Below are positions 16,082 through 24,209 of a DNA stretch of 38,693 nucleotides, piece after piece. Origin of the DNA: Polyangium sp. 15x6 (GTDB lineage Bacteria > Myxococcota_A > Polyangia > Polyangiales > Polyangiaceae); contig NZ_JASBQE010000107.1 of NCBI RefSeq assembly GCF_029960785.1, forward strand, positions 1 through 38,693, in the 5' to 3' direction. Position 1 is the stretch's first letter; every line of letters begins with the position of its first letter. The notes beneath the pieces were generated by a model. The model worked only from the letters and a program-made list of their open reading frames with translations, searched no databases and had not been told where the DNA came from. The position numbers were made by a program, and so were the translations under genes.

Positions 16082-17364
16082 ATCGGCTGTCGTGTTACGT
16101 GCGCGCCCGGCTGCAGCGCCGTCTGTTCCTCTGGTTCGGCGTGGCGATCCTCCTCTCGGGCGTGGCGTTCTCGATCGTGATGCTGCTCGTCTCGGCCCCG
16201 GGCGGCCCGGCCTGGGCGCGCGAGATGAGCCGCGCGCGCGCCTTCCTCGGCGCGCGCTTCGGCGAGGTGTGGCACGACGACCGCGCACGCGAGGCGCTCG
16301 CTCGCGCCATCGCCGACGACCTCGACGTGAGCGTGACCTTGCGAGACCCGAGCGGCGCCGCGCTCCAGGCGTTCGGCCACGGCTGCGGGCGGAGGGCGTG
16401 GACGCTCGACGCGCCCGCGATGCGCGAGGGCCACAGGCTCGGCGTCGTCTCGATCTGCGCCGAGCGGACGCGCACGGGGGGGCCGCTGCGCTGGCTCGCG
16501 CCGCTCGTGGCGGCGGGCATGATCCTGTGGGCGCTCTCGGGTACGGTGGCGCGCAGGCTCTCGCGCCCACTCGAGGAGCTCGCGCGCGTCGCGGGCGAGA
16601 TCGGGCGGGGCAACTACGGCGCGCGGGCGCGGATGGGGCGGCACGTCCACGGCGAGGCTGTCGTGCTCTCGATGGCGATGAACGAGATGGCCGCGCGGAT
16701 CGAGCGGCAGATGAGTGATCAGCGGGAGCTGCTCGCGGCGGTCTCGCACGAGCTGCGCACGCCGCTCGCGCGGATCCGCCTGCTCACGGAGCTCACGCGG
16801 GACGGCGTTTCCGTGCAGAAGAACCTCGACGAGCTCGATCGCGAGGTCTTCGAGATCGACGCGCTCGTCGGGGATCTGCTCGCGCAGAGCCGGCTCGATT
16901 TCACGGCGCTCGCGAAGGAGCGGCTCGATCCCGTGGAGACGGGCCTGCGCGCGCTCGAGCGCGCCGGGATCGGCGCCGAGGCGCTCGTCGTCGAGGGCAA
17001 ACCGGAGCCCGTGCTCGCCGATCCGACGCTCTTCGCGCGCGCGCTCGCGAACCTGCTCGACAACGCGAAGAAGCACGGCGGCGGCGTGGTCGCGCTGCGG
17101 ATCACGGCCGCTACCGACGCGGTCGCCTTCGAGGTCGAGGACGCGGGCCGCGGACTCGAGCCGGGCGAGGAGAAGCGGATCTTCGAGCCGTTCTACCGGC
17201 GTCCGGACGAGAAGGCGCGGGAGCAGGGCTCGCTCGGGCTCGGGCTCTCCTTGGTCTCGCGGATCGCCGAGGCGCACGGCGGCCGCGCGCGAGCGGCGAA
17301 CCGGGAGGAAGGCGGCGCGCGGATCGGGCTCGAATTGCCCGTCGCCCCGCGCCAAACGGCGTGA
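16078..17364 (+). CDS. Sensor histidine kinase
   Basis: A 428-residue membrane kinase that would phosphorylate the preceding regulator. It has TM1 (about 17-39), a short 100-residue extracytoplasmic sensor with two Cys (HGCGRR, SICAER), TM2 (about 139-156) and HAMP (about 157-212). The HisKA domain has phospho-His224 in VSHELRTPLARIR, and the ATPase domain has N-box LLDNAKKHG, VEDAGRGL, EPFYR and GLGLSLV. The GTG start overlaps the regulator stop. The sensor's two cysteines could form a disulfide, but the stimulus cannot be deduced. The gene ends 23 bp before the favoured start of the epimerase. Confidence 0.95.
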   Translation: MNRLSCYVRARLQRRLFLWFGVAILLSGVAFSIVMLLVSAPGGPAWAREMSRARAFLGARFGEVWHDDRAREALARAIADDLDVSVTLRDPSGAALQAFGHGCGRRAWTLDAPAMREGHRLGVVSICAERTRTGGPLRWLAPLVAAGMILWALSGTVARRLSRPLEELARVAGEIGRGNYGARARMGRHVHGEAVVLSMAMNEMAARIERQMSDQRELLAAVSHELRTPLARIRLLTELTRDGVSVQKNLDELDREVFEIDALVGDLLAQSRLDFTALAKERLDPVETGLRALERAGIGAEALVVEGKPEPVLADPTLFARALANLLDNAKKHGGGVVALRITAATDAVAFEVEDAGRGLEPGEEKRIFEPFYRRPDEKAREQGSLGLGLSLVSRIAEAHGGRARAANREEGGARIGLELPVAPRQTA

Positions 17365-17387
17365 CGGGTGTGCTAAGCGTGGCGCCG

Positions 17388-18518
17388 ATGTTCCACGTCG
17401 AGGCCATCTCGGTTCGCCCGCTATCGGTCCCGCTCCACGATCCGTTCGTCATCGCGACGGGGCGCGTGACCGTGACGCGCTCGGCGGAGGTGCGGGTCAC
17501 GCTCGCGGCCGGCGGCGCGCGGGCCGAGGGGCTCGGCGAGGGCGCGGCGCTCTGGCCGGTGACGGTGGAGGATCAGCCGGACGTGCTCGCGGCGCTGGGG
17601 GCGGCCTCGGAGCGTTTGTCCGGGCAGACGATCGTGCTCCCGGACGTGGACGGCGAGCACGGGGTGTCGCTCGCGGGGCTCGTCGAGCTCGGCGCGGCGC
17701 TCGACGGCGTGCTTTCCGGCAAGCCGGTGGCGCGGGCGGCGCTGGAGACGGCGATCCTCGACGCGTGGGCGCGGCTCCTCGGGATGCCTCTCCGGCGCCT
17801 GCTCGGCGGGGCGCGGGGCGAGGCGACGCGCACGCTCACGACGGACATCACGATCCCGATCGCGGAGCCCGCGCGCATGGCCGAGCTCGCGCAGGGCTGG
17901 GCGGCGCAGGGCTTTCGCCATTTCAAGGTGAAGGTCGGCAAGGACATGGATCAGGACCTCGCGGCGCTGTTCGCGATCCGGAACGCCGTGCCCGACGCGC
18001 GGTTTCGGATCGACGCGAACGCGGGGTTCTCGGCGGCGCAGGCGATCACGATGGGGCGCGCCGTGGAGGCGAGAGGGCTCGTCGTCGAATGTTGGGAGCA
18101 GCCCTGCGCCGCGGACGATCTCGAGGGAATGGCGGAGGTCGCCGACGCGCTCGCGCCGCCGGTGATCGCGGACGAGTCCGTGAAGACGCTCGCGGACCTC
18201 GGGCGCGTGCGCGCGGCGCGGGCCGCGGACGGGGTGAACCTGAAGCTCGTGAAATCGGGCGGGCCGCTCGGGGCGCTCGCGATCGGGCGGGCAGCGAAAG
18301 AGGCGGGAATGCCGATCATGATCGGCGGCATGGTGGAGACGCGGCTCGGCATGACGGCCGGGGCGCACGTGGCGGCGGCGCTCGGGGGCGTCGATTTCGT
18401 CGATCTGGATACGGCGTGGCTGCTCGCCGGGGATCCGTACCGCGGCGGATACGAGGCGGACGGCCCGCGCTACGAGCTGCCGGCGGAGCCGGGGCTCGGC
18501 GTGACGGCTATCGCGTGA
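17388..18518 (+). CDS. Enolase-superfamily dipeptide epimerase (L-Ala-D/L-Glu type)
   Basis: A 376-residue member of the muconate lactonising/dipeptide epimerase branch. The catalytic KxK lies in FKVKVGKD, metal ligands in RIDANAG (Asp), EQP (Glu) and IADES (Asp), and the second base Lys in LKLVKSGG; the GGMVETRLG loop follows. The L-Ala-D/L-Glu epimerase function (murein peptide recycling) is the common one for this layout, but other dipeptides are possible. ATG 17388 is chosen because MFHVEAISVRPLSVPL matches the family N-terminus; GTG 17361 would overlap the kinase stop and add nine residues. The 3' end overlaps the convergent gene by 11 bp. Confidence 0.87.
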   Translation: MFHVEAISVRPLSVPLHDPFVIATGRVTVTRSAEVRVTLAAGGARAEGLGEGAALWPVTVEDQPDVLAALGAASERLSGQTIVLPDVDGEHGVSLAGLVELGAALDGVLSGKPVARAALETAILDAWARLLGMPLRRLLGGARGEATRTLTTDITIPIAEPARMAELAQGWAAQGFRHFKVKVGKDMDQDLAALFAIRNAVPDARFRIDANAGFSAAQAITMGRAVEARGLVVECWEQPCAADDLEGMAEVADALAPPVIADESVKTLADLGRVRAARAADGVNLKLVKSGGPLGALAIGRAAKEAGMPIMIGGMVETRLGMTAGAHVAAALGGVDFVDLDTAWLLAGDPYRGGYEADGPRYELPAEPGLGVTAIA

Positions 18519-19794
18519 TCAGGACGGGCAAACCGTCCGCGTCGTCGAGCACGCGGCCGAGGACCACGTCGCGATAACCTTCGCCCGCCGTCCGTTCTTG
18601 CCCGGCGGTGCCCCAGGCCTCGATTTCGTCGCCTTCTCGAAGGCAGGCCTCGCCGAGATCCGCGAATCGCGGCTGGGCCTGGATTCCGCGCGCGGTGAGA
18701 AAGGCGGTCACACGCGCGGTGGCCTCGGTATCGAGGGACCGCGCCCGCTCCTCGGGCTTCCCGAGCGCAATCGAAAAGCGTTCGCCGCGGATCTCCACCG
18801 ATTCGGCGCCGTTCACGACGGTCATGGGGACGGCGTCGCCGTCGTCGAGGACGACATCGTCGATGCGGCCCACGAGCCGGAACGCGAGGCAAGGTTTGCC
18901 CGAGAGCGGGGCGACGAGCGCGGGCTTCTGGCCTCGCGACACGCGACCACGCGCCGAAGCGCGCCCGGCGCGGAGGGGCTCGACCGAGGGTTCGTCCTCG
19001 ATGAGCGCGCTGTTTCGTTCATCGATCCGCCGGAGGGCCGCGACCAGCCGTTCGGTGATGCGGTTCGCGGCATAAAGCGGGAACATCGAGGTGATCCTCG
19101 CCACGACGGCGATCGGGATCATCATGATGAGCAGCGGGCCGACGGAGTTCGCGAAAGCCTTCAAGCTCGTGAGCTCGATCGTGGGGTTTTTCGCGAAAAC
19201 CTCGGCGATGACCGTCGCCGTCAGGAGCACGAGCAGCGGGATGCGCAGGCTCGGCTTCTCTCTTCCGTCGTGCCACGCGTCGAGCTTCTTGGAGAGGTCG
19301 GCGAGGCGCTCGGTGGCGCGACGCAGCAAGCTCGGGCGAAGGGGCGCGGGCAGGGGCAGCGGCAAGAGGAGGGGCGGGGGCGCGGGATTTCCGCGAACGT
19401 GTCGGTAGACGGCGAACGTGAGGACGACGAGCCCTGCCCAAAGGCCCCACGGCAGGGCGAGGACCAGGCACCAGATGCCGAAGAAGCTCAGGCCCGCGAG
19501 CATCCCGAGCCCGACCCCGAGGGCGTTTGGCTGAAAGGACGGCGAGCCGATCACCTCTTCCCACAGGAAAAGCGCGTCGACGACCACCGAGGCGAAGAGG
19601 CCGAGGGCCGCGGGCACGTAGAGCGCGAGCGTGCGCGGGACGTCGAGCCACGCGTCCTTTCCGACGCGCCCGCGCAAGCTCCGGAGTGCGTCCGCGACGG
19701 GCACGGTCGCGGCACGGCAACGCGGGCAAACCGAATCCGTCGCCGGGAGCCGGAGCTTGCAGGAGGCGCAGGCCTTTTCGAGATCGTTTCGCAC
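18508..19794 (-). CDS. Zinc-ribbon multi-pass membrane protein with GIDE-like C-terminus
   Basis: A 428-residue protein: N-terminal zinc ribbon CASCKLRLPATDSVCPRC (CxxC-x11-CxxC), four to six hydrophobic segments (LYVPAALGLFASVVVDALFL; MLAGLSFFGIWCLVLALPWG and onward; IPLLVLLTATVIAEVF; GPLLIMMIPIAVVARI), then a soluble C-terminus. That part (APLSGKPCLAFRLVGRI, SVEIRGERFSIAL, ACLREGDEIEAWGTAGQE) resembles the GIDE/MULAN-type domain, without a RING finger. Function is unknown. The start is uncertain: GTG 19794 precedes the ribbon directly; an ATG at 19938 would cross the promoter of the divergent gene and add an unlikely 48 residues. Confidence 0.75.
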   Translation of the reverse strand: MRNDLEKACASCKLRLPATDSVCPRCRAATVPVADALRSLRGRVGKDAWLDVPRTLALYVPAALGLFASVVVDALFLWEEVIGSPSFQPNALGVGLGMLAGLSFFGIWCLVLALPWGLWAGLVVLTFAVYRHVRGNPAPPPLLLPLPLPAPLRPSLLRRATERLADLSKKLDAWHDGREKPSLRIPLLVLLTATVIAEVFAKNPTIELTSLKAFANSVGPLLIMMIPIAVVARITSMFPLYAANRITERLVAALRRIDERNSALIEDEPSVEPLRAGRASARGRVSRGQKPALVAPLSGKPCLAFRLVGRIDDVVLDDGDAVPMTVVNGAESVEIRGERFSIALGKPEERARSLDTEATARVTAFLTARGIQAQPRFADLGEACLREGDEIEAWGTAGQERTAGEGYRDVVLGRVLDDADGLPVLITR

Positions 19795-19940
19795 GCGATG
19801 CGTCAGTCTACCGCCCTGAACAGGTGAAGCGCGAGAGCGCGTTGACGCGTGCCGTCTGGGCAAATTTCCGCCCTCCGCGCCGTCTTGTGAGAGCGCGCGA
19901 CCCGTGTACGCTCCTCTTGATCTCGTTCCTGGAGGCATGG

Positions 19941-20636
19941 ATGTCCGAAGGCCCGCTCGTCTCGCCGCAGCTCGTCATCCACAGTCGCATGCTCTACACG
20001 AGCTGGATCCCCGCCGATCCCAAGGCTTGTGCGCGCCTCTTGCCGGCCACGCTCCGCCCGGCGAAGAACAATGCCATCTACATGAACCAATACGTGGTCG
20101 ATACACCCGAGCAAACGACGGGGTTCGGCGCGTATTCGCTCACGTACCTCGGCCTCGATCTCGACGGCCACGTCGCGCCCGACGGCGTGACCCCCGGCCG
20201 GTTCTTCACGCATTACCTGAACTCGTCCGAGCGCGTCCGCGGCTACGCCCGCGAGCGCGGCGTCCCGGCCTCGTCCGGCGAGACCACGCTCGAGATCGAG
20301 AACGACGTCCTCACGGCCACGACAACCGTCGACGGCGTCCCCGTGATCCGCTCCCGCGCCCGCGTGGGCAAGGAGATCGGCATGGTCGCTCGTGGCCATC
20401 TGTTTTATTTGACGCGGCTCGGCAATCGCATCCTGGGCGGCCGATATCCGTACATCGGCGATCTCGTGACCCCGTTCGAGGTGCTCTCGATCGAGATGCT
20501 CGCCTCCGATCACCCGGTGTATGCGCTGCGGCCCGCCTCGCCGCTCCAGGTCGTGCCGGGCGCCTGTTTTTATTCGCCCAGCGATTCGTTCGTCTACCCC
20601 GGCGGCGAAGTCGACCTCGGCCCCGCCGGCCACTGA
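19941..20636 (+). CDS. Acetoacetate decarboxylase-like protein
   Basis: A 231-residue protein whose pattern (LYTSWIPADPKACARLLPATLRP, YMNQYVV, GAYSLTYLGLDLD, VGKEIGMVARG) fits the acetoacetate decarboxylase-like beta-barrel family. In true decarboxylases a Lys forms a Schiff base; the Lys in VGKEIG is a candidate but I cannot confirm alignment. Other members act as aldolase-dehydratases or cyclases. The start is ATG 19941 after GGAGG with a 5-nt spacer. It is divergent from the zinc-ribbon gene and converges on the polyketide operon with 34 bp between stops, so it may act on related metabolites; this is inference. Confidence 0.72.
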   Translation: MSEGPLVSPQLVIHSRMLYTSWIPADPKACARLLPATLRPAKNNAIYMNQYVVDTPEQTTGFGAYSLTYLGLDLDGHVAPDGVTPGRFFTHYLNSSERVRGYARERGVPASSGETTLEIENDVLTATTTVDGVPVIRSRARVGKEIGMVARGHLFYLTRLGNRILGGRYPYIGDLVTPFEVLSIEMLASDHPVYALRPASPLQVVPGACFYSPSDSFVYPGGEVDLGPAGH

Positions 20637-20670
20637 CCGGCGAGGACCGAGGCCCGGACGACGTGGTGGA

Positions 20671-21108
20671 TCAGTCCTCGTTGTGCACGAACGCGGAGTT
20701 GATCTCGCCGCCGCAGAGGAAGGCCTGGACGGTCACCACGTCGTAGGCGTTTTCCCAGTGCTCCGTGATGCGCCCGTCGCGGAAGCGCCACACCCCGCAG
20801 AACGGTACCGCGAGCGTCGCCCCGTCGCGGCTGGCCCGCAGGACGCCGAAGACGGCCCCGAAGTGGTCGTTCGCGGTGATGTGCTGCACGTCCATCACCA
20901 GGGTATTGCCGGTCATGCGGATGAGCTCGCACTCGTGAGCGACCGCGGCTTCCCTGCCGACGACACGGCCGGCCATGGCATCACGAAAGAATGCCCGATC
21001 GGCCTTGTGCAGGATCATATCGTCGGCGACGTACTCCCCGATGCGCGACAGATCGGCATACAAGGTGCGCAACATCCGGACGTTCGGGTGAAGGGCTGTG
21101 GTATTCAT
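20671..21108 (-). CDS. NTF2-like (SnoaL-type) protein, candidate dehydratase/cyclase
   Basis: A 145-residue protein with the cone-shaped NTF2-like pattern: N-terminal helix with LRTLYADL, DDMILH early, HITANDHFGAVFGVLRASRDG in the middle, and FCGVWRFRDGRITEHWENAYD near the end. This fold includes polyketide cyclases (SnoaL), ketosteroid isomerase and scytalone dehydratase. His and Asp residues line these segments, but specific catalytic roles cannot be assigned here. It starts at ATG 21108, overlapping the aldo/keto reductase stop (ATGA), with GGAGG just upstream. As last gene of the rppA operon it probably dehydrates or cyclises a product of the upstream enzymes. Confidence 0.82.
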   Translation of the reverse strand: MNTTALHPNVRMLRTLYADLSRIGEYVADDMILHKADRAFFRDAMAGRVVGREAAVAHECELIRMTGNTLVMDVQHITANDHFGAVFGVLRASRDGATLAVPFCGVWRFRDGRITEHWENAYDVVTVQAFLCGGEINSAFVHNED

Positions 21109-22058
21109 GCGACCTCCTTCGTGGTGGAAGTTGCGGTGGGCGACGGACGCCACGTCGGCACGCTCGCGGCGAGGTCCGCGAGCTCGGTCATTTCCTTCTC
21201 GCTCAGCGTGATCTGGGCGGCGCGGAGGTTCTCCTCCAGGTGCGTGAAGGAGGAGGTGCCGGGGATCGCGAGAATGGCCGGCGACTTGTGCAGGAGCCAG
21301 GCGAGGGCGAGCTGGGCGGGCGTGGCGCCGCGCTTCTTGGCAAACCCGGCGAGGATGCTGTTCGGCCCGGCGAGGGCGCCGTGGCCCATGGGGAACCACG
21401 GAATGAAGGCGATGCCGCGCTCTTCGCAATAACGCAGGACCGGCTCGCCGGCGCGGTCCGCGACGTTGTAGAGATTCTCCACGGCGACGATCTGGGTGAT
21501 CGCGCGAGCTTTTTCGAGCTGCTCGATGGTGACCTCGGGCTGCCCGGAGAGCGCGATATGGCGGATCTTGCCCTGCTCCCGGAGCCGGACGAGCTCGCCG
21601 AGCTGATCGGCCAGCGGGACGGCCGGGTCGATGCGGTGGAGCTGATAGAGCTCGATGCGCTCGAGCCCGAGGTTGCGCAGGCTCAGCTCCACCTGCTGGC
21701 GGAGGTACGCGGGGCGTCCGCAGGGGACGATGTACGGTTTGTCCCGGTTCGTCCAGTCCTCCGGTCCGGAACGCAAAAGCCCGCCCTTGGTGGTGATCAC
21801 GAGCCCCGCAGGGTAGGGATGGAGCGCGCGACGGATGATCTGCTCATTGGCCGCCGGACCGTAGGAATCGGCCGTGTCGATGAAATTGACGCCCAGGTCG
21901 ACGGCGCGGCGGAGCAGCCGGATCGCCGCGTCCGGGTCGGTCGGCGGGCCCCACATGCCGGGCCCCGTCAAATACATGGCGCCATAACCGAGGCGCCGCA
22001 CGGGAAGGTCGCCGCCGAGGTTGAACGTCGACGACGGAGCTTTGAGTGCTGTATTCAT
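21105..22058 (-). CDS. Aldo/keto reductase
   Basis: A 317-residue NAD(P)H-dependent oxidoreductase of (beta/alpha)8 fold. The catalytic tetrad is visible: Asp61 and Tyr66 in DTADSYG, Lys91 in ITTKGG and His141 in YQLHRID. The C-terminal cofactor region contains IPGTSSFTHLEENLRA, as in the family. It starts at ATG 22058 with AGGAGGGG upstream and lies 54 bp after the type III polyketide synthase gene. Position suggests reduction of a ketone tautomer of the polyphenol made by that synthase; direct evidence for the substrate is lacking. Confidence 0.92.
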   Translation of the reverse strand: MNTALKAPSSTFNLGGDLPVRRLGYGAMYLTGPGMWGPPTDPDAAIRLLRRAVDLGVNFIDTADSYGPAANEQIIRRALHPYPAGLVITTKGGLLRSGPEDWTNRDKPYIVPCGRPAYLRQQVELSLRNLGLERIELYQLHRIDPAVPLADQLGELVRLREQGKIRHIALSGQPEVTIEQLEKARAITQIVAVENLYNVADRAGEPVLRYCEERGIAFIPWFPMGHGALAGPNSILAGFAKKRGATPAQLALAWLLHKSPAILAIPGTSSFTHLEENLRAAQITLSEKEMTELADLAASVPTWRPSPTATSTTKEVA

Positions 22059-22112
22059 TGCAGTCCCCTCCTGTCCTTCTCGATCACGACAGCGGCAGAA
22101 TGCGCGCCGTCC

Positions 22113-23171
22113 CTACCGGCCTTCCTTGGTCGTCCAGGAACCGACGTTCATTTCCGCCGTGATTCCGGGGCCGAACCCTGCGATGATTCCCTTGCCGCCG
22201 TTCTTGACCTGGTCGTCCGCGAACAGGCGGCCGATGGAGTCGAGCACGACCACGCTGGCGATGTTGCCGTATTCCGTCAACGTGGCCCTGCTGTACCGGA
22301 ACGCCTCGAGCGGTACGCCCAGGTACTTGCAAAGATCGTTGAGGATGCGCGGCCCGCCGGCGTGAATGATGTAGAAATCCAGATGGCCAACGTCCCAGCC
22401 GTGACGCGCGGTGAGATCGCGCAGCACGGGGGCGAGGGGCTTCATGGTCCCGGGGACCCGCTTGTCGAGTCTGAAATGGAATCCCGTTTCCTTCACGGCG
22501 TACGAGATCCATTCCTCGGTGTCCGGGATGATGTAGGCGGCGTTTCGCTCGAGCCGGATGCCGGTGCCTCCGCGGCCCCGGACGACGACCGCGCCCACCG
22601 CGTCCCCGAAGAGCCCGTCGGACAGGAGCGACCCGACGTCGTCGTCGGGCGGCTGGTAGCATAACGAGCAAAACTCGCAGGCCACGATGAGGACGTTGGC
22701 GCCGGGGTGCGCCATGCAGAAATCGTGGGCGCGATTGATGGCCGCCGCGCCGGCCGCGCAGCCGAGCTGCGCGATCGGGATCTGCCGCGTGTCGTGACGG
22801 AATCCCATGGTATTCACGAGCCAGGCCGTCATGGCCGGCATCATGAAGCCGGTGCACGAGACATAGAGGATGGCGTCGATGTCCTGCGCCGTGAGCTCTG
22901 CGTGCTCCAGCGCTCGCTGAATCACGGGCGGTACGCGGCGTTTGGCCTCGCTCACGTAGACCTTGTTGCGGACCTCGAACCCAGGGTGCTCGAGGGTCTG
23001 CTCCAGGGGCTGAATGATGTGCCGCTTCCGCACCCCGGTGCTGCTGATGAGCCGCATGGCGAGCTTGAGCTGCGGTTTGCCCGCGTGCAATCGCTCGGCC
23101 AATTTCAGCGTATCTTCCATCGTGACGATGTACTCCGGAACCGCGACTTCCGGCCTGCACAAGGTGGCCAT
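22113..23171 (-). CDS. rppA: Type III polyketide synthase, 1,3,6,8-tetrahydroxynaphthalene synthase
   Basis: Predicted to condense five malonyl-CoA into 1,3,6,8-tetrahydroxynaphthalene. The 352-residue protein matches Streptomyces RppA as I remember it, in sequence and numbering: catalytic Cys138 (QLGCAAG), His270 (YIIHAGGPRIL) and Asn303 (LTEYGNIAS), plus Cys106 (YVSCTGF) and Cys171 (EFCSLCYQP), features of the RppA pocket. It has EHPGFEVRNKVY and ends in GFGPGITAEMN. The C-terminus is about 20 residues shorter than that Streptomyces protein. It starts at ATG 23171 with GGAGGGG close upstream. It lies 118 bp after a small gene and 54 bp before the reductase gene. No P450 or quinone-forming monooxygenase, the usual bacterial partners, is in the window. 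Confidence 0.95.
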   Translation of the reverse strand: MATLCRPEVAVPEYIVTMEDTLKLAERLHAGKPQLKLAMRLISSTGVRKRHIIQPLEQTLEHPGFEVRNKVYVSEAKRRVPPVIQRALEHAELTAQDIDAILYVSCTGFMMPAMTAWLVNTMGFRHDTRQIPIAQLGCAAGAAAINRAHDFCMAHPGANVLIVACEFCSLCYQPPDDDVGSLLSDGLFGDAVGAVVVRGRGGTGIRLERNAAYIIPDTEEWISYAVKETGFHFRLDKRVPGTMKPLAPVLRDLTARHGWDVGHLDFYIIHAGGPRILNDLCKYLGVPLEAFRYSRATLTEYGNIASVVVLDSIGRLFADDQVKNGGKGIIAGFGPGITAEMNVGSWTTKEGR

Positions 23172-23289
23172 ATCCCCTCCGTGTGTTTTTCTGTCCGAGA
23201 AAGTCCCGCTCGAAGAAAAATGGGCGCTCGGTCAGCGATGGTGCCCGCGATATCTCATGAAAATGGGAGATTGGTCACGTTCGTGCGGC

Positions 23290-23529
23290 TCATTTCGTGT
23301 CTTCATCCGCCGCATTTCGCGGCTGCCTCGGGGCGGCTGCATCCGACTTCGCGCATCGGAGGCTCGCGAGAACCAGCTCCAGGAGCTCGGTCGCGAACGT
23401 GATGACGTCGCGAGATTCGTATCCGGCGCTCATCAGATCACGGAACATGGTCCTCGCGAGGACCGAGATCTCCGTGCCCGGCGTCGATCCTCGTACGGAG
23501 CGCGGGTTCTGACTGTCCGCCGGCGGCAT
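23290..23529 (-). CDS. Small helical protein heading the rppA operon
   Basis: A 79-residue protein with a disordered start (MPPADSQNPRSVRGSTPGTE) and one folded-looking helical core (ISVLARTMFRDLMSAGYESRDVITFATELLELVLASL), then a charged tail. The pattern of a short Arg/Asp-rich helix, GYESRDV turn and Leu-rich helix suggests a small regulatory or adaptor module, and I believe similar short proteins occur in this bacterial group, though I cannot check that here. The start ATG 23529 follows CGGAGAG; a longer frame to 23619 adds low-quality sequence. It may be cotranscribed with rppA across a 118-bp gap. No DNA-binding motif is evident. Confidence 0.65.
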   Translation of the reverse strand: MPPADSQNPRSVRGSTPGTEISVLARTMFRDLMSAGYESRDVITFATELLELVLASLRCAKSDAAAPRQPRNAADEDTK

Positions 23530-24209
23530 GGCATTGCTCTCCGATTTCTCCGCTCGTGGGAGGAGCCGTCGATTGCACGACCGAGCAAGCTCCAGACCAC
23601 GCGAGCGCTCACCTAGCATTCATGAAATTGCGGTTGCCAGACTCCAGCGTTGCCGCGCATTCATCGATGCAAACGAGCTCGACTATGTCTGGTGCGGCAA
23701 GGTGGGATACCGCATGTGCCGGCCGGGTAAATGCTGCCCGGTTTCATTCGCGGCATATGGGTGTGCCTTGCCCGGCCCGCTCCGCCGCCATGGCCGAATC
23801 CAAACGCGACGTCGGGAACGCGCGGCGCCTCGTTTTGCACGAGGAAGATCCCGGCTCGGAGGAGCGGCGTCGTAGGCAGCCTGCGCGCGCGCCGGGGGGC
23901 CTTCCTCGCGGCGCCCGCGTCGACGGGTCGGGAGCCGCCCCCTCCACGACGCCCGCCCCCCTCAGCCGCGTCGAACGGCGCCGTCCTCCTCCCCGAAGGC
24001 GCGCCGTCGGGTTCGGCAACGTGATCACGGGGCAAACCCTCGTCCACGCCATGCGCGCGTCGGGAGCCCTGGACGGACGGCCGTCCGCGTGGTCCGGCCG
24101 ATGCTCCAGCGCGGCGCTTTTCAATCACGCGGAGGCGGAAAACGACGACAAAAGAACGAGCGCCCTTCGGCGGAAGGGCGCTCGCGGTGCAGCCTCGGGG
24201 ATTCGTCGA
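23530..24209. other. 680-bp gap, no confident gene
   Basis: It holds the leader of the rppA operon on its left and the terminator of the hydrolase gene on its right. ORFs crossing it are Arg/Pro/Gly-rich chance frames. The segment 23600-23760 is AT-richer than the surroundings, with a small CCGGG/CCCGG hairpin near 23724-23742; promoters for the minus-strand operon probably lie here, but I cannot place one. Confidence 0.5.
24146..24184 (-). terminator. Rho-independent terminator of the transporter operon
   Basis: A perfect 12-bp stem (24157-24168 with 24173-24184) and GGCG loop. On the minus strand the stem is followed by TTCTTTTGTC. It lies 26 bp past the dienelactone hydrolase stop and closes the operon. 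Confidence 0.9.
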
